From the NCBI RefSeq assembly GCF_003850245.1, contig NZ_CP031015.1, positions 496,001 to 560,000 of the forward strand: a DNA stretch of 64,000 bases, read 5' to 3'. The position numbers and the translations under genes were made by a program. Below the pieces are notes generated by a model. That model was not told the origin of the DNA. It worked only from the letters and a program-made list of their open reading frames with translations, and made no database searches. How positions within the stretch are numbered: the first letter of the stretch is position 1; the number at the start of each line of letters is the position of its first letter. Below are positions 1 to 8,531 of the stretch, one piece after another. This stretch comes from Microbacterium sp. ABRD28. Lineage in GTDB: Bacteria > Actinomycetota > Actinomycetes > Actinomycetales > Microbacteriaceae.

Positions 1-234
1 GCCCGTGGCCGCGGGATCGGACGCGCCCTCACGGAACGGGTCATCGACCGGGCGCGTGCCGGGGATGCGCGCCGGGTCATCCTGCAGACAGGCGCTCCGC
101 AGCCCGAGTCGATCGCGCTGTACACCAGCCTCGGATTCACCCCGATGCCGGTGTACGAGCCCTACCGCGCGACGATGCCGAACTCGCTGTGCTTCGAGCT
201 GCGGCTTGCCCCGAGCCCCTTGACAGTGTCATAG
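1..234 (+). CDS. GNAT-family N-acetyltransferase, C-terminal part
   Basis: The frame is open from the first base of the window and stops with TAG at 232-234, so the 5' end lies outside. The visible 77 residues carry a GRGRGIGRAL stretch, which fits the acetyl-CoA pyrophosphate-binding loop (Q/R-x-x-G-x-G/A) of GNAT enzymes. They also carry ESIALYTSLGF, the typical GNAT beta6-alpha4 segment. The acceptor substrate cannot be inferred. Assignment to the superfamily is fairly safe even though only the C-terminal half is seen. Confidence 0.75.
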   Translation, partial: ARGRGIGRALTERVIDRARAGDARRVILQTGAPQPESIALYTSLGFTPMPVYEPYRATMPNSLCFELRLAPSPLTVS

Positions 235-317
235 GCCAGTCATAGGGTCGGAAATCCAGGCACCCCAGATCCGCGCGATGGCGCGCGGAGCGAATCATTC
301 GCGTGCGGAGGTGAAGG

Positions 318-1754
318 ATGGACGCGGCGGTCCCCGGTCGGAACCCACGACTCGTGCAGCTTGTGCTGGCGGGGTTGGGAATGGCGATCGGCTGGATGCT
401 GCTGTCCTTCGTGCTCGGGCTGTCGTCCTCGAGCGCCCTCGCGGATGAGTCTCAGGACTCTGGGGGACTGTTGAGCACTGTCGGCACGGTCGTCGACGGT
501 GGGGCCGAGGCCGTCGAGACGGTGGCCGAGCCCGTCACCGATACCGCGGGCGCAGTGGTCGGGGGCGGCGTCTCCGCCGTTCAAGAGACCGCCGAGCCGG
601 TGACCAGCACGGCGACCTCACTCCTGTCTGGCGGCTCTGAGCAGCCCGCTGACGGGGCGGCCACCGTCGCGGGTGGCACGGACACCGTCCAGGAGGCGGC
701 AGCGCCGCTCGCGGCGGTCGCCGCCCCTGTGACCGACACCGTCTCGAGTGTCGCGACGGAGGAACCGAGCACGGTTCAGGGAATCGCGGCGCCGGTCGTC
801 GGTGCCGTCACCGACGTCGCGGGCGACGCGGGCGATACGGTCAGCGACACCACGCGACCGGTCACAGAGCCCGTCCGCGGGGTCGTCACCAGTGGAACCC
901 GCATCGTCGATGACGCGACGGGTGCGGTCACCGGCACCGCCGCGGGTCTCGTCGACGGCGTCACCGACGGAGCCGGCGATCTTCTGGATGCCGCTCCGCT
1001 GCAGCCCGTCGTGCGCCCGGTCGCGGGACTCGCCTCCACCGCCGTCGATGGTGGCGGCGCGCTGATCGAAACCGTCGGCGGGCAGCGCCCGGTGTCGCAG
1101 GTCGTCGGCGTCGTGACCGACGTCGTCGAGCAGACGCCGGTCGTGGGCGATATCGCCGATGACCTGGGCGTTACCGACGCGGCGGAACAGCTCGGCGGAT
1201 CCGTCGACGACGGCGTCGGCACCGTCGGCGGTGTCGTGAGCGGCTCCGGTGAGAACCTCGCCCCCGCCGCCCCCGCCGGTTCCCTTCCGAGCGTTCGGCC
1301 GCCGCTCCCCGGCGGGCCTCTCGCAACGGGAGGGTCTCCGGCGCCGGTGACGGTGGACGCGCCTGTCGACCACGCGGTGCGGGAATCGGATGCCACCGGC
1401 GCGGCGTCGTCCGCGGCATCCGATCTTCTCGAACGCACCCAGCGGCTCATGGACGAGCGTTTCCGGCAGTCACCGGCGACCGCGTCGTCCGATCTCCCCA
1501 ACCCCGCTCCGACCGCCGACGAGGCGGCCGGGACCGCCGACGCCGTCGGCGGCAACCGACCTTTCCACACGACCGGGGGATCCCTCCCCGTCGACGCCAC
1601 CGCGGCAGGGCCCGGTGGCGCCAGCCTCGGCGCCTGGGGGCTGATCGCCTTCGGACCGCTCTTCGCATACCGTGCCTGGATGCGACGTTCGGCTCCTGAG
1701 GACGATCGCCTGCCCGGGGCGCCGATCTTCGAGACAGACGCCTCCCCCGACTGA
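318..1754 (+). CDS. Secreted, membrane-anchored low-complexity surface protein, unknown function
   Basis: 478 residues. The start is ATG with a good ribosome site (GGAGGTGAAGG) just upstream. Residues 13-35 are hydrophobic and end in an Ala-rich stretch (SSALA), so a signal peptide cut near residue 42 is likely. The body is a long degenerate repeat of the type PVTxTAxxVVxxGVxxVxET, rich in Val, Thr, Ala, Gly and Asp, and without Cys. A hydrophobic segment near residues 434-452 followed by RAWMRR looks like a C-terminal membrane anchor. No clear LPXTG or LAXTG motif precedes it. I recognise no catalytic domain. It lies directly upstream of the collagen-like surface protein and may work with it at the cell surface; this is inference. 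Confidence 0.7.
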   Translation: MDAAVPGRNPRLVQLVLAGLGMAIGWMLLSFVLGLSSSSALADESQDSGGLLSTVGTVVDGGAEAVETVAEPVTDTAGAVVGGGVSAVQETAEPVTSTATSLLSGGSEQPADGAATVAGGTDTVQEAAAPLAAVAAPVTDTVSSVATEEPSTVQGIAAPVVGAVTDVAGDAGDTVSDTTRPVTEPVRGVVTSGTRIVDDATGAVTGTAAGLVDGVTDGAGDLLDAAPLQPVVRPVAGLASTAVDGGGALIETVGGQRPVSQVVGVVTDVVEQTPVVGDIADDLGVTDAAEQLGGSVDDGVGTVGGVVSGSGENLAPAAPAGSLPSVRPPLPGGPLATGGSPAPVTVDAPVDHAVRESDATGAASSAASDLLERTQRLMDERFRQSPATASSDLPNPAPTADEAAGTADAVGGNRPFHTTGGSLPVDATAAGPGGASLGAWGLIAFGPLFAYRAWMRRSAPEDDRLPGAPIFETDASPD

Positions 1755-1762
1755 TGGACTCC

Positions 1763-1779
1763 GCGCCGCTTTGCGGCGC
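1763..1779 (+). terminator. Short hairpin between two surface-protein genes
   Basis: A perfect 7-bp stem GCGCCGC/GCGGCGC with a TTT loop lies 8 bases after the stop of the upstream gene. There is no T-run, so it could be a weak terminator or an attenuator that reduces read-through into the next gene. Confidence 0.35.
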
Positions 1780-1833
1780 TGCCCGAGTCATCCGCGTTCG
1801 CGCGACATCCATCAGTTCAAGGGAGAAACTTCC

Positions 1834-2613
1834 ATGCACACGTTCGTCAAGCGTGCCCTCTGGGGCACGGTGATCGCCGGCGGTCTCACGCTGTTCGGCG
1901 CAACGGTCGCCTCCGCGGCCGAAACCACCGGAGAGGACGGGCTCCTCTCCGGCACCCAAGCCGTCGTCGATCTGAACGCGCCGGTCTCGGTCGTCGGCAA
2001 CGCCGTCTCCGTGATCGGTGACAGCGAATCGACGTCGGAGTCCGCGACGGCGCAGCCGTCTGCGGCGCAGCCGGCAGGGTCGGCGGTCTCGCAGCCGACC
2101 CAGACCACCGACGGCTCCGACGGCGTCGGGTCGGGCTCGCAGGCCGTGCTCGGCATCGAGGCCCCTGTCACCGTCGCCGGCAACGCCATCTCGGTGCTCG
2201 GTGACAGCACGTCGGAATCGTCGACGACGACCACGGCGCCGGTCACGGCTCCGGTCGCAGCCGAGACCTCCGGCGAGGACAGCATCCTCGGCGGGACACA
2301 GGGGATCGTGTCGGTCGATGTTCCGATCACCGTCTCGGGTAACGCCGTGTCGGTCATCGGCGACAGCGACAGCTCGTCGACCACTGAGACCGGGACGACC
2401 GGCGGTGGGAACGGCGGCAGCGGCGGCGGGATCACCGGCGTGACCTCCGGCGAAGACAGCATCCTCGGCGGAACCCAGGTCATCGCCCCCATCACCGCAC
2501 CCGTCACCGTCGCCGGGAACGCCATCGCGGCATCGGAGACAGCAACAGCTCCTCCGACACCGCCATCACCACCGGCGGGAACGGCGGCAGCGGCGGCGGG
2601 ATCACCGGCGTGA
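1834..2613 (+). CDS. Chaplin-like repeat surface protein, 5' part of a frameshifted gene
   Basis: The ATG at 1834 follows AAGGGAGAAA and gives a signal peptide (positive MHTFVKR, hydrophobic core, ASA cut near residue 28). The mature part has repeats of the form [26 protein letters not shown]. These resemble the small secreted chaplin (DUF320) domain of actinobacteria but lack its Cys pair. The frame runs to 2613 with an unrelated tail (ending AAAAGSPA), because one base is missing around 2527-2530 compared with the next repeat copy. Restoring it joins this frame to 2610-3449, giving about 538 residues. As it stands the product would be 259 residues, secreted, and without the cell-wall anchor. 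The region is one gene, either truly broken, phase-variable, or carrying a sequence error. Confidence 0.7.
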   Translation: MHTFVKRALWGTVIAGGLTLFGATVASAAETTGEDGLLSGTQAVVDLNAPVSVVGNAVSVIGDSESTSESATAQPSAAQPAGSAVSQPTQTTDGSDGVGSGSQAVLGIEAPVTVAGNAISVLGDSTSESSTTTTAPVTAPVAAETSGEDSILGGTQGIVSVDVPITVSGNAVSVIGDSDSSSTTETGTTGGGNGGSGGGITGVTSGEDSILGGTQVIAPITAPVTVAGNAIAASETATAPPTPPSPPAGTAAAAAGSPA

Positions 2614-2887
2614 CCTCCGGCGAGGACAGCATCCTCGGCGGAACCCAGGTCATCGCCCCCATCACCGCACCCGTCACCGTCGCCGGGAACGCCATCTCCG
2701 GCATCGGAGACAGCAACAGCTCCTCCGACACCACCGTCACCACCGGCGGGAACGGCGGCAGCGGCGGCGGGATCACCGGCGTGACCTCCGGCGAGGACAG
2801 CATCCTCGGCGGAACCCAGATCCTAGCGCCGATCACCGCACCTGTCACCATCGGCGGCAACGCCATCTCCGTCATCGGTGACAGCGA
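2411..2887 (+). repeat. Three tandem 171-bp repeat units in the surface-protein gene
   Basis: The word ACGGCGGCAG recurs at 2411, 2581 and 2752, so the units are 170 and 171 bases long. The copies are nearly identical. 171 bases is 57 codons; the 170-base first copy explains the frameshift. GCCATC-GCGG-CATCGG at 2521 corresponds to GCCATC-TCCGG-CATCGG at 2691. Confidence 0.85.
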
Positions 2888-3449
2888 GACCGGGTCGACC
2901 ACGGTTGTTCCGGGCACCCCCGGCACGCCTGGGAATCCGGGCGAGCCCGGCACCCCGGGTACGCCCGGCGAGCCCGGAACGCCGGGGACCCCGGGTACGC
3001 CCGGCGAGCCCGGAACGCCGGGGACCCCGGGAACACCCGGTACGCCCGGCCAGCCCGGAACCCCCGGCACCCCCGGCACCCCGGGCCAGCCCGGCCAGCC
3101 CGGCACACCCGGAACCCCGGGAACGCCCGGCACCCCCGGCCAGCCCGGAACCCCGGGAACCCCCGGAACGCCCGGTCAGCCCGGTCAGCCCGGTCAGCCC
3201 GGCGCGCCCGGCACGCCCGGCACGCCCGGCACCCCCGGAACCCCTGGTGAGCCGGGAACCCCTGGCGCAACCGGTGCATCCGCTGTTCCGTCGCTCGCCG
3301 CCGAGCGCGTGATGGGAAGCACGGCAACCGCCACCGCACCCCTCGCCGCCACCGGCGGCACGGCAACAGGTCCCGCGGCTCTGCTGCTGGCGCTCGGACT
3401 CATCGTCCTGGGTGCGGGCCTGCGGAAGGTGCGTCACCGTACGGCGTGA
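2610..3449 (+). CDS. Chaplin-like/collagen-like surface protein with LAATG sorting signal, 3' part of the frameshifted gene
   Basis: The frame is continuous from the repeat region (GTG at 2610 is only the first possible start) and completes the gene that begins at 1834. It holds two more [10 protein letters not shown] repeats, then about 41 Gly-X-Y triplets (mostly GTP, GQP and GEP; DNA 2913-3281). This is a bacterial collagen-like stalk that probably forms a triple helix. The C-terminus reads PLAATGG, then a hydrophobic helix and RKVRHRTA. This is a sorting signal of the LAXTG type used by class E sortases. No ribosome site precedes 2610, so without the upstream part this fragment is probably not translated on its own. 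Confidence 0.65.
   Translation: MTSGEDSILGGTQVIAPITAPVTVAGNAISGIGDSNSSSDTTVTTGGNGGSGGGITGVTSGEDSILGGTQILAPITAPVTIGGNAISVIGDSETGSTTVVPGTPGTPGNPGEPGTPGTPGEPGTPGTPGTPGEPGTPGTPGTPGTPGQPGTPGTPGTPGQPGQPGTPGTPGTPGTPGQPGTPGTPGTPGQPGQPGQPGAPGTPGTPGTPGTPGEPGTPGATGASAVPSLAAERVMGSTATATAPLAATGGTATGPAALLLALGLIVLGAGLRKVRHRTA
2913..3281 (+). repeat. Collagen-like Gly-X-Y coding repeat
   Basis: About 41 consecutive Gly-X-Y codon triplets, with Pro nearly always in the third position and Thr, Gln or Glu in the second. The 9-bp periodic DNA (GGCACCCCC variants) also leaves open frames on the opposite strand that are shadows. Confidence 0.9.
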
Positions 3450-3511
3450 ATCCACACGGTCACGGACGCGCATCGCGAGGGATGCGCACCGTGATCGTCA
3501 CGCCGCTACGA

Positions 3512-3563
3512 CGGATGCCGCGGGGCGATAGCCCCTGGGGGATGGGCTGCTTCGCGGCATCCG
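3512..3563. repeat. Inverted pair of the CGGATGCCGCG word
   Basis: CGGATGCCGCG at 3512-3522 and its reverse complement at 3553-3563 flank a 30-base spacer that holds a further small GC stem. It lies in the 280-bp space between the convergent surface-protein gene and rplI. Confidence 0.6.
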
Positions 3564-3655
3564 GCTCTCCATCTCGGGCGTCCTGCCCCGAGCCACCCGG
3601 TCCGCGGCGGCTCGTGCGGCATCGACGCCGTAAGCGCGGGCGAAGGAGAGAACGA

Positions 3656-3705
3656 CGGATGCCGCGGAGCCGCCCCCTGGGAAGAGGGCCGCTCCGCGGC
3701 ATCCG
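3656..3705. terminator. Strong hairpin between convergent genes
   Basis: A perfect 15-bp stem (3656-3670 with 3691-3705, CGGATGCCGCGGAGC and complement) with a 20-base loop. It sits 25 bases downstream of the rplI stop and downstream of the surface-protein gene. It probably ends transcription from both sides, although neither side has a T-run. Confidence 0.6.
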
Positions 3706-3729
3706 GAACCCGCTCGGCGGGTCGACGCG

Positions 3730-4182
3730 TTATTTCGCGGCGACGACCTGCAGCGTGATGACGGCGGTGAGGTCGTCACGCAGGCGAACGGTCGCCTCGT
3801 GCTCGCCCACGGCCTTGATCGGCGAGGTGATGTGGATGGTGCGCTTGTCCAGCTCGCCGAGGCCGGCGGCCTTGACCGCGTCGGCCACGTCACCGGTCTT
3901 GACCGAGCCGAACAGACGCCCCTCGGCGCCGGCCTTGACGGTCAGCTTGACGGTGTTGGACTCGAGACGGTTCTTCAGCGCCACGGCTTCTTCGTGGTCG
4001 TGGAACGCGCGGGCCTCGCGGGCGGCGCGAATCGACGCCACCTGCTTCTCGCCACCGCGGGTCCACTGCACGGCGAAGCCCTGCGGGATGAGGTAGTTAC
4101 GGGCGTACCCGTCCTTGACATCGACGACGTCACCGGCCGAACCGAGGCCGGCGACCTCGTTCGTGAGAATCAGCTTCGACAT
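3730..4182 (-). CDS. rplI: 50S ribosomal protein L9
   Basis: 150 residues, the normal L9 length. The N-terminus [20 protein letters not shown] and the following [14 protein letters not shown] are diagnostic of the L9 N-terminal 23S rRNA-binding domain, followed by a long helix and the C-terminal domain. It is last in the rpsF-ssb-rpsR-rplI operon, 9 bases after rpsR. In many actinobacteria dnaB follows; here the strand changes and a surface-protein gene is convergent instead. Confidence 0.97.
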   Translation of the reverse strand: MSKLILTNEVAGLGSAGDVVDVKDGYARNYLIPQGFAVQWTRGGEKQVASIRAAREARAFHDHEEAVALKNRLESNTVKLTVKAGAEGRLFGSVKTGDVADAVKAAGLGELDKRTIHITSPIKAVGEHEATVRLRDDLTAVITLQVVAAK

Positions 4183-4191
4183 GGGTGCTCC

Positions 4192-4446
4192 TTAGCGGCC
4201 AGCGCCGGAGTAGGGCAGGAGCGCCATTTCGCGGGCGTTCTTGATCGCGCGGGCGATCAGACGCTGCTCCTGAACCGAGACACCGGTGATACGACGGGCG
4301 CGGATCTTGCCGCGCTCCGAAATGAACTTGCGAAGCGTGGCGACGTCCTTGTAGTCAATGACGCCGACGCGGATCGCCTTCGCGGGAGCGGCGTTCTTCG
4401 CGCCCTTCCGCGGCTTGCGGCGGTCGCCGCTCGACTTTCCAGCCAT
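4192..4446 (-). CDS. rpsR: 30S ribosomal protein S18, form without zinc-binding Cys
   Basis: 84 residues with the S18 core ([26 protein letters not shown]). S18 binds S6 on the platform of the 30S subunit. The CxxC that precedes IDYKD in zinc-binding S18 proteins is replaced here by Ala/Val (AIRVGV), and GNC is replaced by GVS. This is therefore a Cys-free form in the housekeeping operon. It lies between ssb and rplI in the conserved order. Confidence 0.96.
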   Translation of the reverse strand: MAGKSSGDRRKPRKGAKNAAPAKAIRVGVIDYKDVATLRKFISERGKIRARRITGVSVQEQRLIARAIKNAREMALLPYSGAGR

Positions 4447-4474
4447 GGTGTTCCTTTACGTTTCTTGAGATCTC

Positions 4475-4981
4475 TTAGAAGGGCGTGTCGTCGCCGTAGG
4501 CGGCGGACCCGGGGGTGCTCCAGGCGTCGGCGCCGCCGGCGTTCGACGAGCCGGGGGTCGCCCACGGCTCATCCGCCACCTGCGCCTGCTGACGGCCTCC
4601 GCCGCCGCCGCCACCGCTCGATGCGCGCGTGACCTGGGCCGTCGCATAACGCAGCGACGGACCGATCTCGTCGACCTCGAGCTCGATGGAGGTGCGGTTG
4701 TTGCCCTCGCGGTCCTGGTAGTTGCGCTGCTTCAGGCGACCGGTCGCGATGACGCGGGAGCCCTTCGTCAGCGAACCGGCGACATGCTCGGCGAACTCCC
4801 GCCACACGCTCGCGCGGAGGAACAGCGCGTCGCCGTCCTTCCACTCGTTCGCCTGACGGTCGAAGGTACGCGGCGTCGATGCGATCGTGAAGTTCGCGAC
4901 GGGCAGGCCGTTCTGCGTGTAGCGCAGTTCGGGATCTGCCGTGAGGTTTCCCACGACGGTGATGATCGTTTCGCCGGCCAT
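4475..4981 (-). CDS. ssb: Single-stranded DNA-binding protein
   Basis: 168 residues. The N-terminal OB-fold starts [20 protein letters not shown] and carries [15 protein letters not shown] and [14 protein letters not shown] Gly/Ala-rich linker (about residues 118-155) leads to the acidic tail GDDTPF, the usual site for partner proteins such as RecO and PriA. It is translated between rpsF and rpsR, five bases after the rpsF stop. It protects ssDNA in replication and repair. Confidence 0.97.
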   Translation of the reverse strand: MAGETIITVVGNLTADPELRYTQNGLPVANFTIASTPRTFDRQANEWKDGDALFLRASVWREFAEHVAGSLTKGSRVIATGRLKQRNYQDREGNNRTSIELEVDEIGPSLRYATAQVTRASSGGGGGGGRQQAQVADEPWATPGSSNAGGADAWSTPGSAAYGDDTPF

Positions 4982-4986
4982 CGTCG

Positions 4987-5391
4987 TTACGCCTTCGCTT
5001 CAGCCGACTCGCGGCGCGGGGCCCGGGCGGGAGCGGCAGCCTTGCGGGCGGCCTTCTCGTCGGCGCGCTTCTTCTCGGCGGCGACCATGGCCTGTGCCTC
5101 TTCGGCACGCAGGACCTTGGTGCGCATGATGCTCTCGTTGAGCTTCAGCTGACGGTCGAGCTCCTGAGCGGCCTCGCTGGTCGAGGTGAAGTTCACGACG
5201 GCGTAGATGCCCTCGGTCTTCTTCTGGATCTCGTAGGCGAGACGGCGGCGACCCCAGATGTCGACGTTGTCGATCGAGCCATCAGCGTTGGTGATGACCT
5301 TCAGGAACTTGTCGAGGTTCGGGGCGACCTGGCGCTCGTCGATCTCAGGGTTCAGGATGACCATGAGCTCGTACTGGTGCGTGTGCGTCAC
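4987..5391 (-). CDS. rpsF: 30S ribosomal protein S6
   Basis: 134 residues starting at GTG with AAGGAGG eight bases upstream. The S6 fold is recognisable from [15 protein letters not shown] and [22 protein letters not shown]. The C-terminus has an Ala/Lys/Arg-rich extension of about 38 residues (after LRAEEAQ), longer than in E. coli but common in actinobacteria. It is first in the operon; S6 with S18 binds 16S rRNA and can bind its own leader mRNA. Confidence 0.96.
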   Translation of the reverse strand: MTHTHQYELMVILNPEIDERQVAPNLDKFLKVITNADGSIDNVDIWGRRRLAYEIQKKTEGIYAVVNFTSTSEAAQELDRQLKLNESIMRTKVLRAEEAQAMVAAEKKRADEKAARKAAAPARAPRRESAEAKA

Positions 5392-5541
5392 TTACCCACC
5401 TCCTTCGGACTAGAACGGCTGCCGGGCATTTCCCGGTAGCAGGAGGGTGTGTGCACGTCGTCACGGGCTCACAGGCGCACAGGCCCAGCCGGACAACCCT
5501 CCCATGCTACCGGATGGTCGGTCGCGGCGCGATTCCGCCGG
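5392..5541 (-). promoter_or_regulatory. rpsF leader and promoter region, possible S6:S18 leader RNA
   Basis: 150 bp lie between rpsF and the downstream end of the methyltransferase gene. On the minus strand a CCGGG-loop-CCCGG hairpin (5422-5436) is flanked by further short pairings (GCT/AGC), followed by a strong ribosome site. S6:S18 autoregulatory leaders are known in many bacteria and contain an exposed CCG. Whether this one fits the consensus needs a covariance search, so the assignment is tentative. Confidence 0.3.
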
Positions 5542-6444
5542 TCAGCCGAGGGCGTTCGCGATCGCGCGGATCTCCTCAGGGCCGACGCGGCAGCACCCGC
5601 CGATGCCGCTCGCGCCGGCGTCGCGCCACGCCGTAGCGTCGTCAGCGAGTGAGCGCCCGGCACCCGACCACCGCCGCTCGTCCGCCCGCCACGCCTCTCC
5701 GCTGTTGGGGTACACCAGCAGCGGAGCATCCGTCGCCGCACCCAGCACACCGAGGGCATCCGCGACACCGCGCGGGTCGCAGCAGTTGAGTCCGACGGCG
5801 ACCAGTCGGGGGAGGGATGCCGCGATTCCGGCCGCCTCGGCGAGTGACTCACCGGTGCGCAGCATCCCGTCGTCGCCGATCGTGACGCTCACCCACGCCG
5901 GCACGTCGAGGTCGGCGAGCTCGGCAGAGATCGCCTCCACCTCGGCCAGAGAGGGAATCGTCTCGACCGCGAGCACGTCGGCACCCGCCGCGGCCAGCGC
6001 CGCGAGGCGCGGGCGGTGCCAGGCCCGCAGCTCGGCCACCGTCATCCCGTAGCCGCCGGTGTACTCGCTGCCGTCGGCGCGAGCGGCACCGTATGGTCCG
6101 ACCGACGCGGCGACCCAGGCCTCCCCGGACTCGAGTCCCGCCGCGGCGCGTGCCTCCCGAGCGATCTCGACACTGCGGGAGAGGAGCGCGTCGACCTCGC
6201 TCCGGTCCAGCCCCACCGCCGCGAGGCCCTCGTAGCTGACCTGATACGACCCCGAGATCGCCACCCGCGCGCCGGCGGCGAAGTACGCCTCGTGCGCGCG
6301 GCGTACGGCGCCGGGGTCATCCCGCAGCAGCCGCGCCGTCCACAGGTGCGACGAGAGGTCATGACCGTGGGCTTCGAGCAACGTGCCGAGGCCGCCGTCG
6401 AGCACGACGATTCCTCGCGTCAGGGCCTCGGCGAGTGTCGGCAC
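5542..6444 (-). CDS. mmuM: Homocysteine S-methyltransferase
   Basis: 300 residues from the GTG at 6444, chosen because PTLAEALTRGIVVLDGGLGTLLE is the family N-terminus. The zinc ligands are visible in VGLNCCDP and in the C-terminal GIGGCCRVGPEEI. The family transfers a methyl group from S-methylmethionine (or SAM) to homocysteine to make methionine in the cytosol. It starts 25 bases after the glycosyltransferase stop and is probably co-transcribed with it. Confidence 0.88.
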   Translation of the reverse strand: MPTLAEALTRGIVVLDGGLGTLLEAHGHDLSSHLWTARLLRDDPGAVRRAHEAYFAAGARVAISGSYQVSYEGLAAVGLDRSEVDALLSRSVEIAREARAAAGLESGEAWVAASVGPYGAARADGSEYTGGYGMTVAELRAWHRPRLAALAAAGADVLAVETIPSLAEVEAISAELADLDVPAWVSVTIGDDGMLRTGESLAEAAGIAASLPRLVAVGLNCCDPRGVADALGVLGAATDAPLLVYPNSGEAWRADERRWSGAGRSLADDATAWRDAGASGIGGCCRVGPEEIRAIANALG

Positions 6445-6469
6445 GGCGACAGTGTAGATCGCGCGGGTG

Positions 6470-7804
6470 TCACGATCCCGACGACCCCGTCGACGCCACC
6501 CCCGTTGACGCGGGCGCGCCGGGGCGGCGGACGACGGTCTGCAGCAGCGCGGTGAGTCCCGCCAGTCCGTCCGCGCGCGCGTACGCCGCGGCGAGCGAGC
6601 GCGCCCGCTCGCGGAACGAGGGCTCACCCAGCACCCGCTCCACCGCCTGACCGACCGCCTCGGTCGACGGCGTCGAGGTGCGCAGGTTGACCCCGGCCCC
6701 CGTCCACCCCACCCGGGCGCTCACCTCGACCTTGTCCTCGGTCTGACCGGCGACCACCAGCGGCACCCCCGCGGCGAGGGCCTGTTGCACACCGCCGTAC
6801 CCGCCGTTGGTCACCATGACATCGACCCGAGGGAGCAAACGGCCGTAGGGGAGGTACCGCGCGACCCGGGCGTTCGCCGGCACCCGGGCCCCGAGCGCCT
6901 CGACCGGACGACCGCCCGTCGACACGACGACGAGCACATCCCGCTCGGCGAGCGCCTCGAGCGTCGGCCCGACGAGCTGATCGAAGTCGCTGTTGGCGAT
7001 CGTGCCCTGCGTGACGTGGACCACGGGGCGATCGGTGTCGAGGTCGTCCCACCAGGCGGGAACAGAGGAGTCGGATGCCGCGGGCGTCAGCGGCCCCACG
7101 AAGTGCACGTTCGGGGCGAGATCCGAGCGCGGGTACTCGAAGGCCGAGACGCTGAACTGCGCGATCGCGTCCGCGTGGCGCGGCCAGTCGAGGAAGAGAC
7201 CGCCGAACGTCGCGCCCACCTCGCGCCGGCTGACCGCGTCGGCCTCGCGCTGGACGCCGCCGAAGATGACGTGCCGAGCGGCCACGCGCAGTGCGGCGTT
7301 GCGCGCCCGGCCCATCCACCCCGCTCGCGGCGTGACGCCGAGGCCGAAGGGCGCCGTGTCGCGGCTGGGAACCCCGAGTGGGAAGATCCCGAGCACGATC
7401 ACCGGCACCCGCTCACGGTCGGGGAGGTGGAGGGCGAGCGCCGACCCGAGGAAGAGCGGTTCGGTGAGCACGGCGTCGATCGGGTGTGCGGCGAGTTCCG
7501 CGCGCACCATCGCGAGCTGCGCCGGTGCGGGTCGGAGGAAGAGGGTGCTCATGTCGAAGCGCAGCGCAGCGGGCCCCGTCAGTCCGACCCGGTCGGGAAA
7601 GGCCTCATCGGCGTGGTCGAGATCGACATCGGCGTCGTCGGTCATCCCGACGAGTTCGGCACCCGCCGCCTGCACCTGCGCCGCGTACCGCCGGCTGGTG
7701 AGAAAGCGCACGGTGTCACCCCGGTCGACGAGGTGACGGGCGATGCGCAGCAGCGGCATGACGTGGCCGTGGGCGGGTGTGCAGGTGATGAGAAAGGTGG
7801 ACAT
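6470..7804 (-). CDS. GT1-family glycosyltransferase (MGT/UGT type)
   Basis: 444 residues with a GT-B fold. The N-terminus FLITCTPAHGHVMPLLRIARHL is typical of UDP/dTDP-sugar transferases acting on small lipophilic acceptors. The C-terminal half has HVTQGTI and the donor-binding TNGGYGGVQQALAAGVPLVV. It may glycosylate a macrolide, flavonoid or lipid; the acceptor is unknown. It is divergent from a TetR regulator across a 67-bp gap, which suggests regulation by that protein. The last roughly 20 residues are an Ala/Ser/Thr-rich tail. Confidence 0.85.
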   Translation of the reverse strand: MSTFLITCTPAHGHVMPLLRIARHLVDRGDTVRFLTSRRYAAQVQAAGAELVGMTDDADVDLDHADEAFPDRVGLTGPAALRFDMSTLFLRPAPAQLAMVRAELAAHPIDAVLTEPLFLGSALALHLPDRERVPVIVLGIFPLGVPSRDTAPFGLGVTPRAGWMGRARNAALRVAARHVIFGGVQREADAVSRREVGATFGGLFLDWPRHADAIAQFSVSAFEYPRSDLAPNVHFVGPLTPAASDSSVPAWWDDLDTDRPVVHVTQGTIANSDFDQLVGPTLEALAERDVLVVVSTGGRPVEALGARVPANARVARYLPYGRLLPRVDVMVTNGGYGGVQQALAAGVPLVVAGQTEDKVEVSARVGWTGAGVNLRTSTPSTEAVGQAVERVLGEPSFRERARSLAAAYARADGLAGLTALLQTVVRRPGAPASTGVASTGSSGS

Positions 7805-7871
7805 GAGCGGACTCCCCCGTAGAATCGATAACCCTAGGAAGTATTCACTACCCCGTGAGGTTAGTCAATAG
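7805..7871. promoter_or_regulatory. Divergent promoter region of the glycosyltransferase and TetR genes
   Basis: 67 bp, clearly more AT-rich than its surroundings. It contains partial dyads (TAACC...GGTTA over 7829-7862, and AGTATTCACT inside). This is the expected place for the TetR operator; the exact site cannot be fixed by eye. Confidence 0.4.
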
Positions 7872-8522
7872 ATGTCTCCCCCCTCAGCCGCCGGCCGCAG
7901 CTACCGCTCGGAGCTTCGCGCGCAGCAGGCGATGCAGACGCGACGGAAGATCGTCGCCGCCGCCGCCGATCTCTTCGCCACGCAGGGCTATCAGGCCACG
8001 ACCCTCGCCGCGATCGCGCGGCGCGCCGGCGTCTCGGCCGAGACCGTCAAGGCCGCGGCGTCGAAGGCGGAGCTGCTCATCGCCGCCTTCGAGGTCACGT
8101 TCGCCGGCACCGAGGCCGCACCGTCACTGGCCGAAACCGAGGTCGCCGCCGACGTGCTCGACCTTCCGGACGAGGTGTTCCTCACCACGGTGATCCGCCA
8201 GATCGGAAGTGCCAATGCCCGCGGGTACGCCCTGTGGACGGTGCTGCTCGGCGCCGCCGCATCCGATCCCGTGGTCGAGGCAGCGCTGCAGGGCATCCTC
8301 GACCGTCGCGCCGCCGACTACCGTCGGCTCGTCGACGAATTGATCGCACGCCGCCTCGTCCCCTCATCCGCCGATCCACCGGGCCGCGCGGCCGCCGTGT
8401 CGTTCCTCCTCTCCCCCGAGGGGTATCAGCAACTCGTCGGTCAGTCGGGCTGGACCCACGAGGCCTACCTGAGGTGGGCGGAGCGCGCCGTGCGCGCCGA
8501 GATGTCCGCGAGCGCCGGGTAG
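7872..8522 (+). CDS. TetR-family transcriptional regulator
   Basis: 216 residues. The N-terminal HTH runs from about residue 18 to 65 (TRRKIVAAAADLFATQGYQATTLAAIARRAGVS, then ETVKAAASKAELL). In the recognition region the usual YYHF is replaced by KAAASK. The C-terminal ligand domain is variable and its inducer cannot be predicted. The gene is divergent from the GT1 glycosyltransferase, its likely target, and is followed after 9 bases by an unknown gene. Confidence 0.88.
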   Translation: MSPPSAAGRSYRSELRAQQAMQTRRKIVAAAADLFATQGYQATTLAAIARRAGVSAETVKAAASKAELLIAAFEVTFAGTEAAPSLAETEVAADVLDLPDEVFLTTVIRQIGSANARGYALWTVLLGAAASDPVVEAALQGILDRRAADYRRLVDELIARRLVPSSADPPGRAAAVSFLLSPEGYQQLVGQSGWTHEAYLRWAERAVRAEMSASAG

Positions 8523-8531
8523 CCTGGCGCC

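Noticed and set aside
2411-2887. Non-coding tandem repeat or CRISPR-like repeat
   Set aside because: The 171-bp units keep one reading frame and encode a recognisable chaplin-like repeat, so this is coding DNA.
2504-3133. Minus-strand collagen-like protein (repeating PGVPGVPG)
   Set aside because: It is the complement of the plus-strand Gly-X-Y repeat, which has a signal peptide and anchor; the minus frame has neither.
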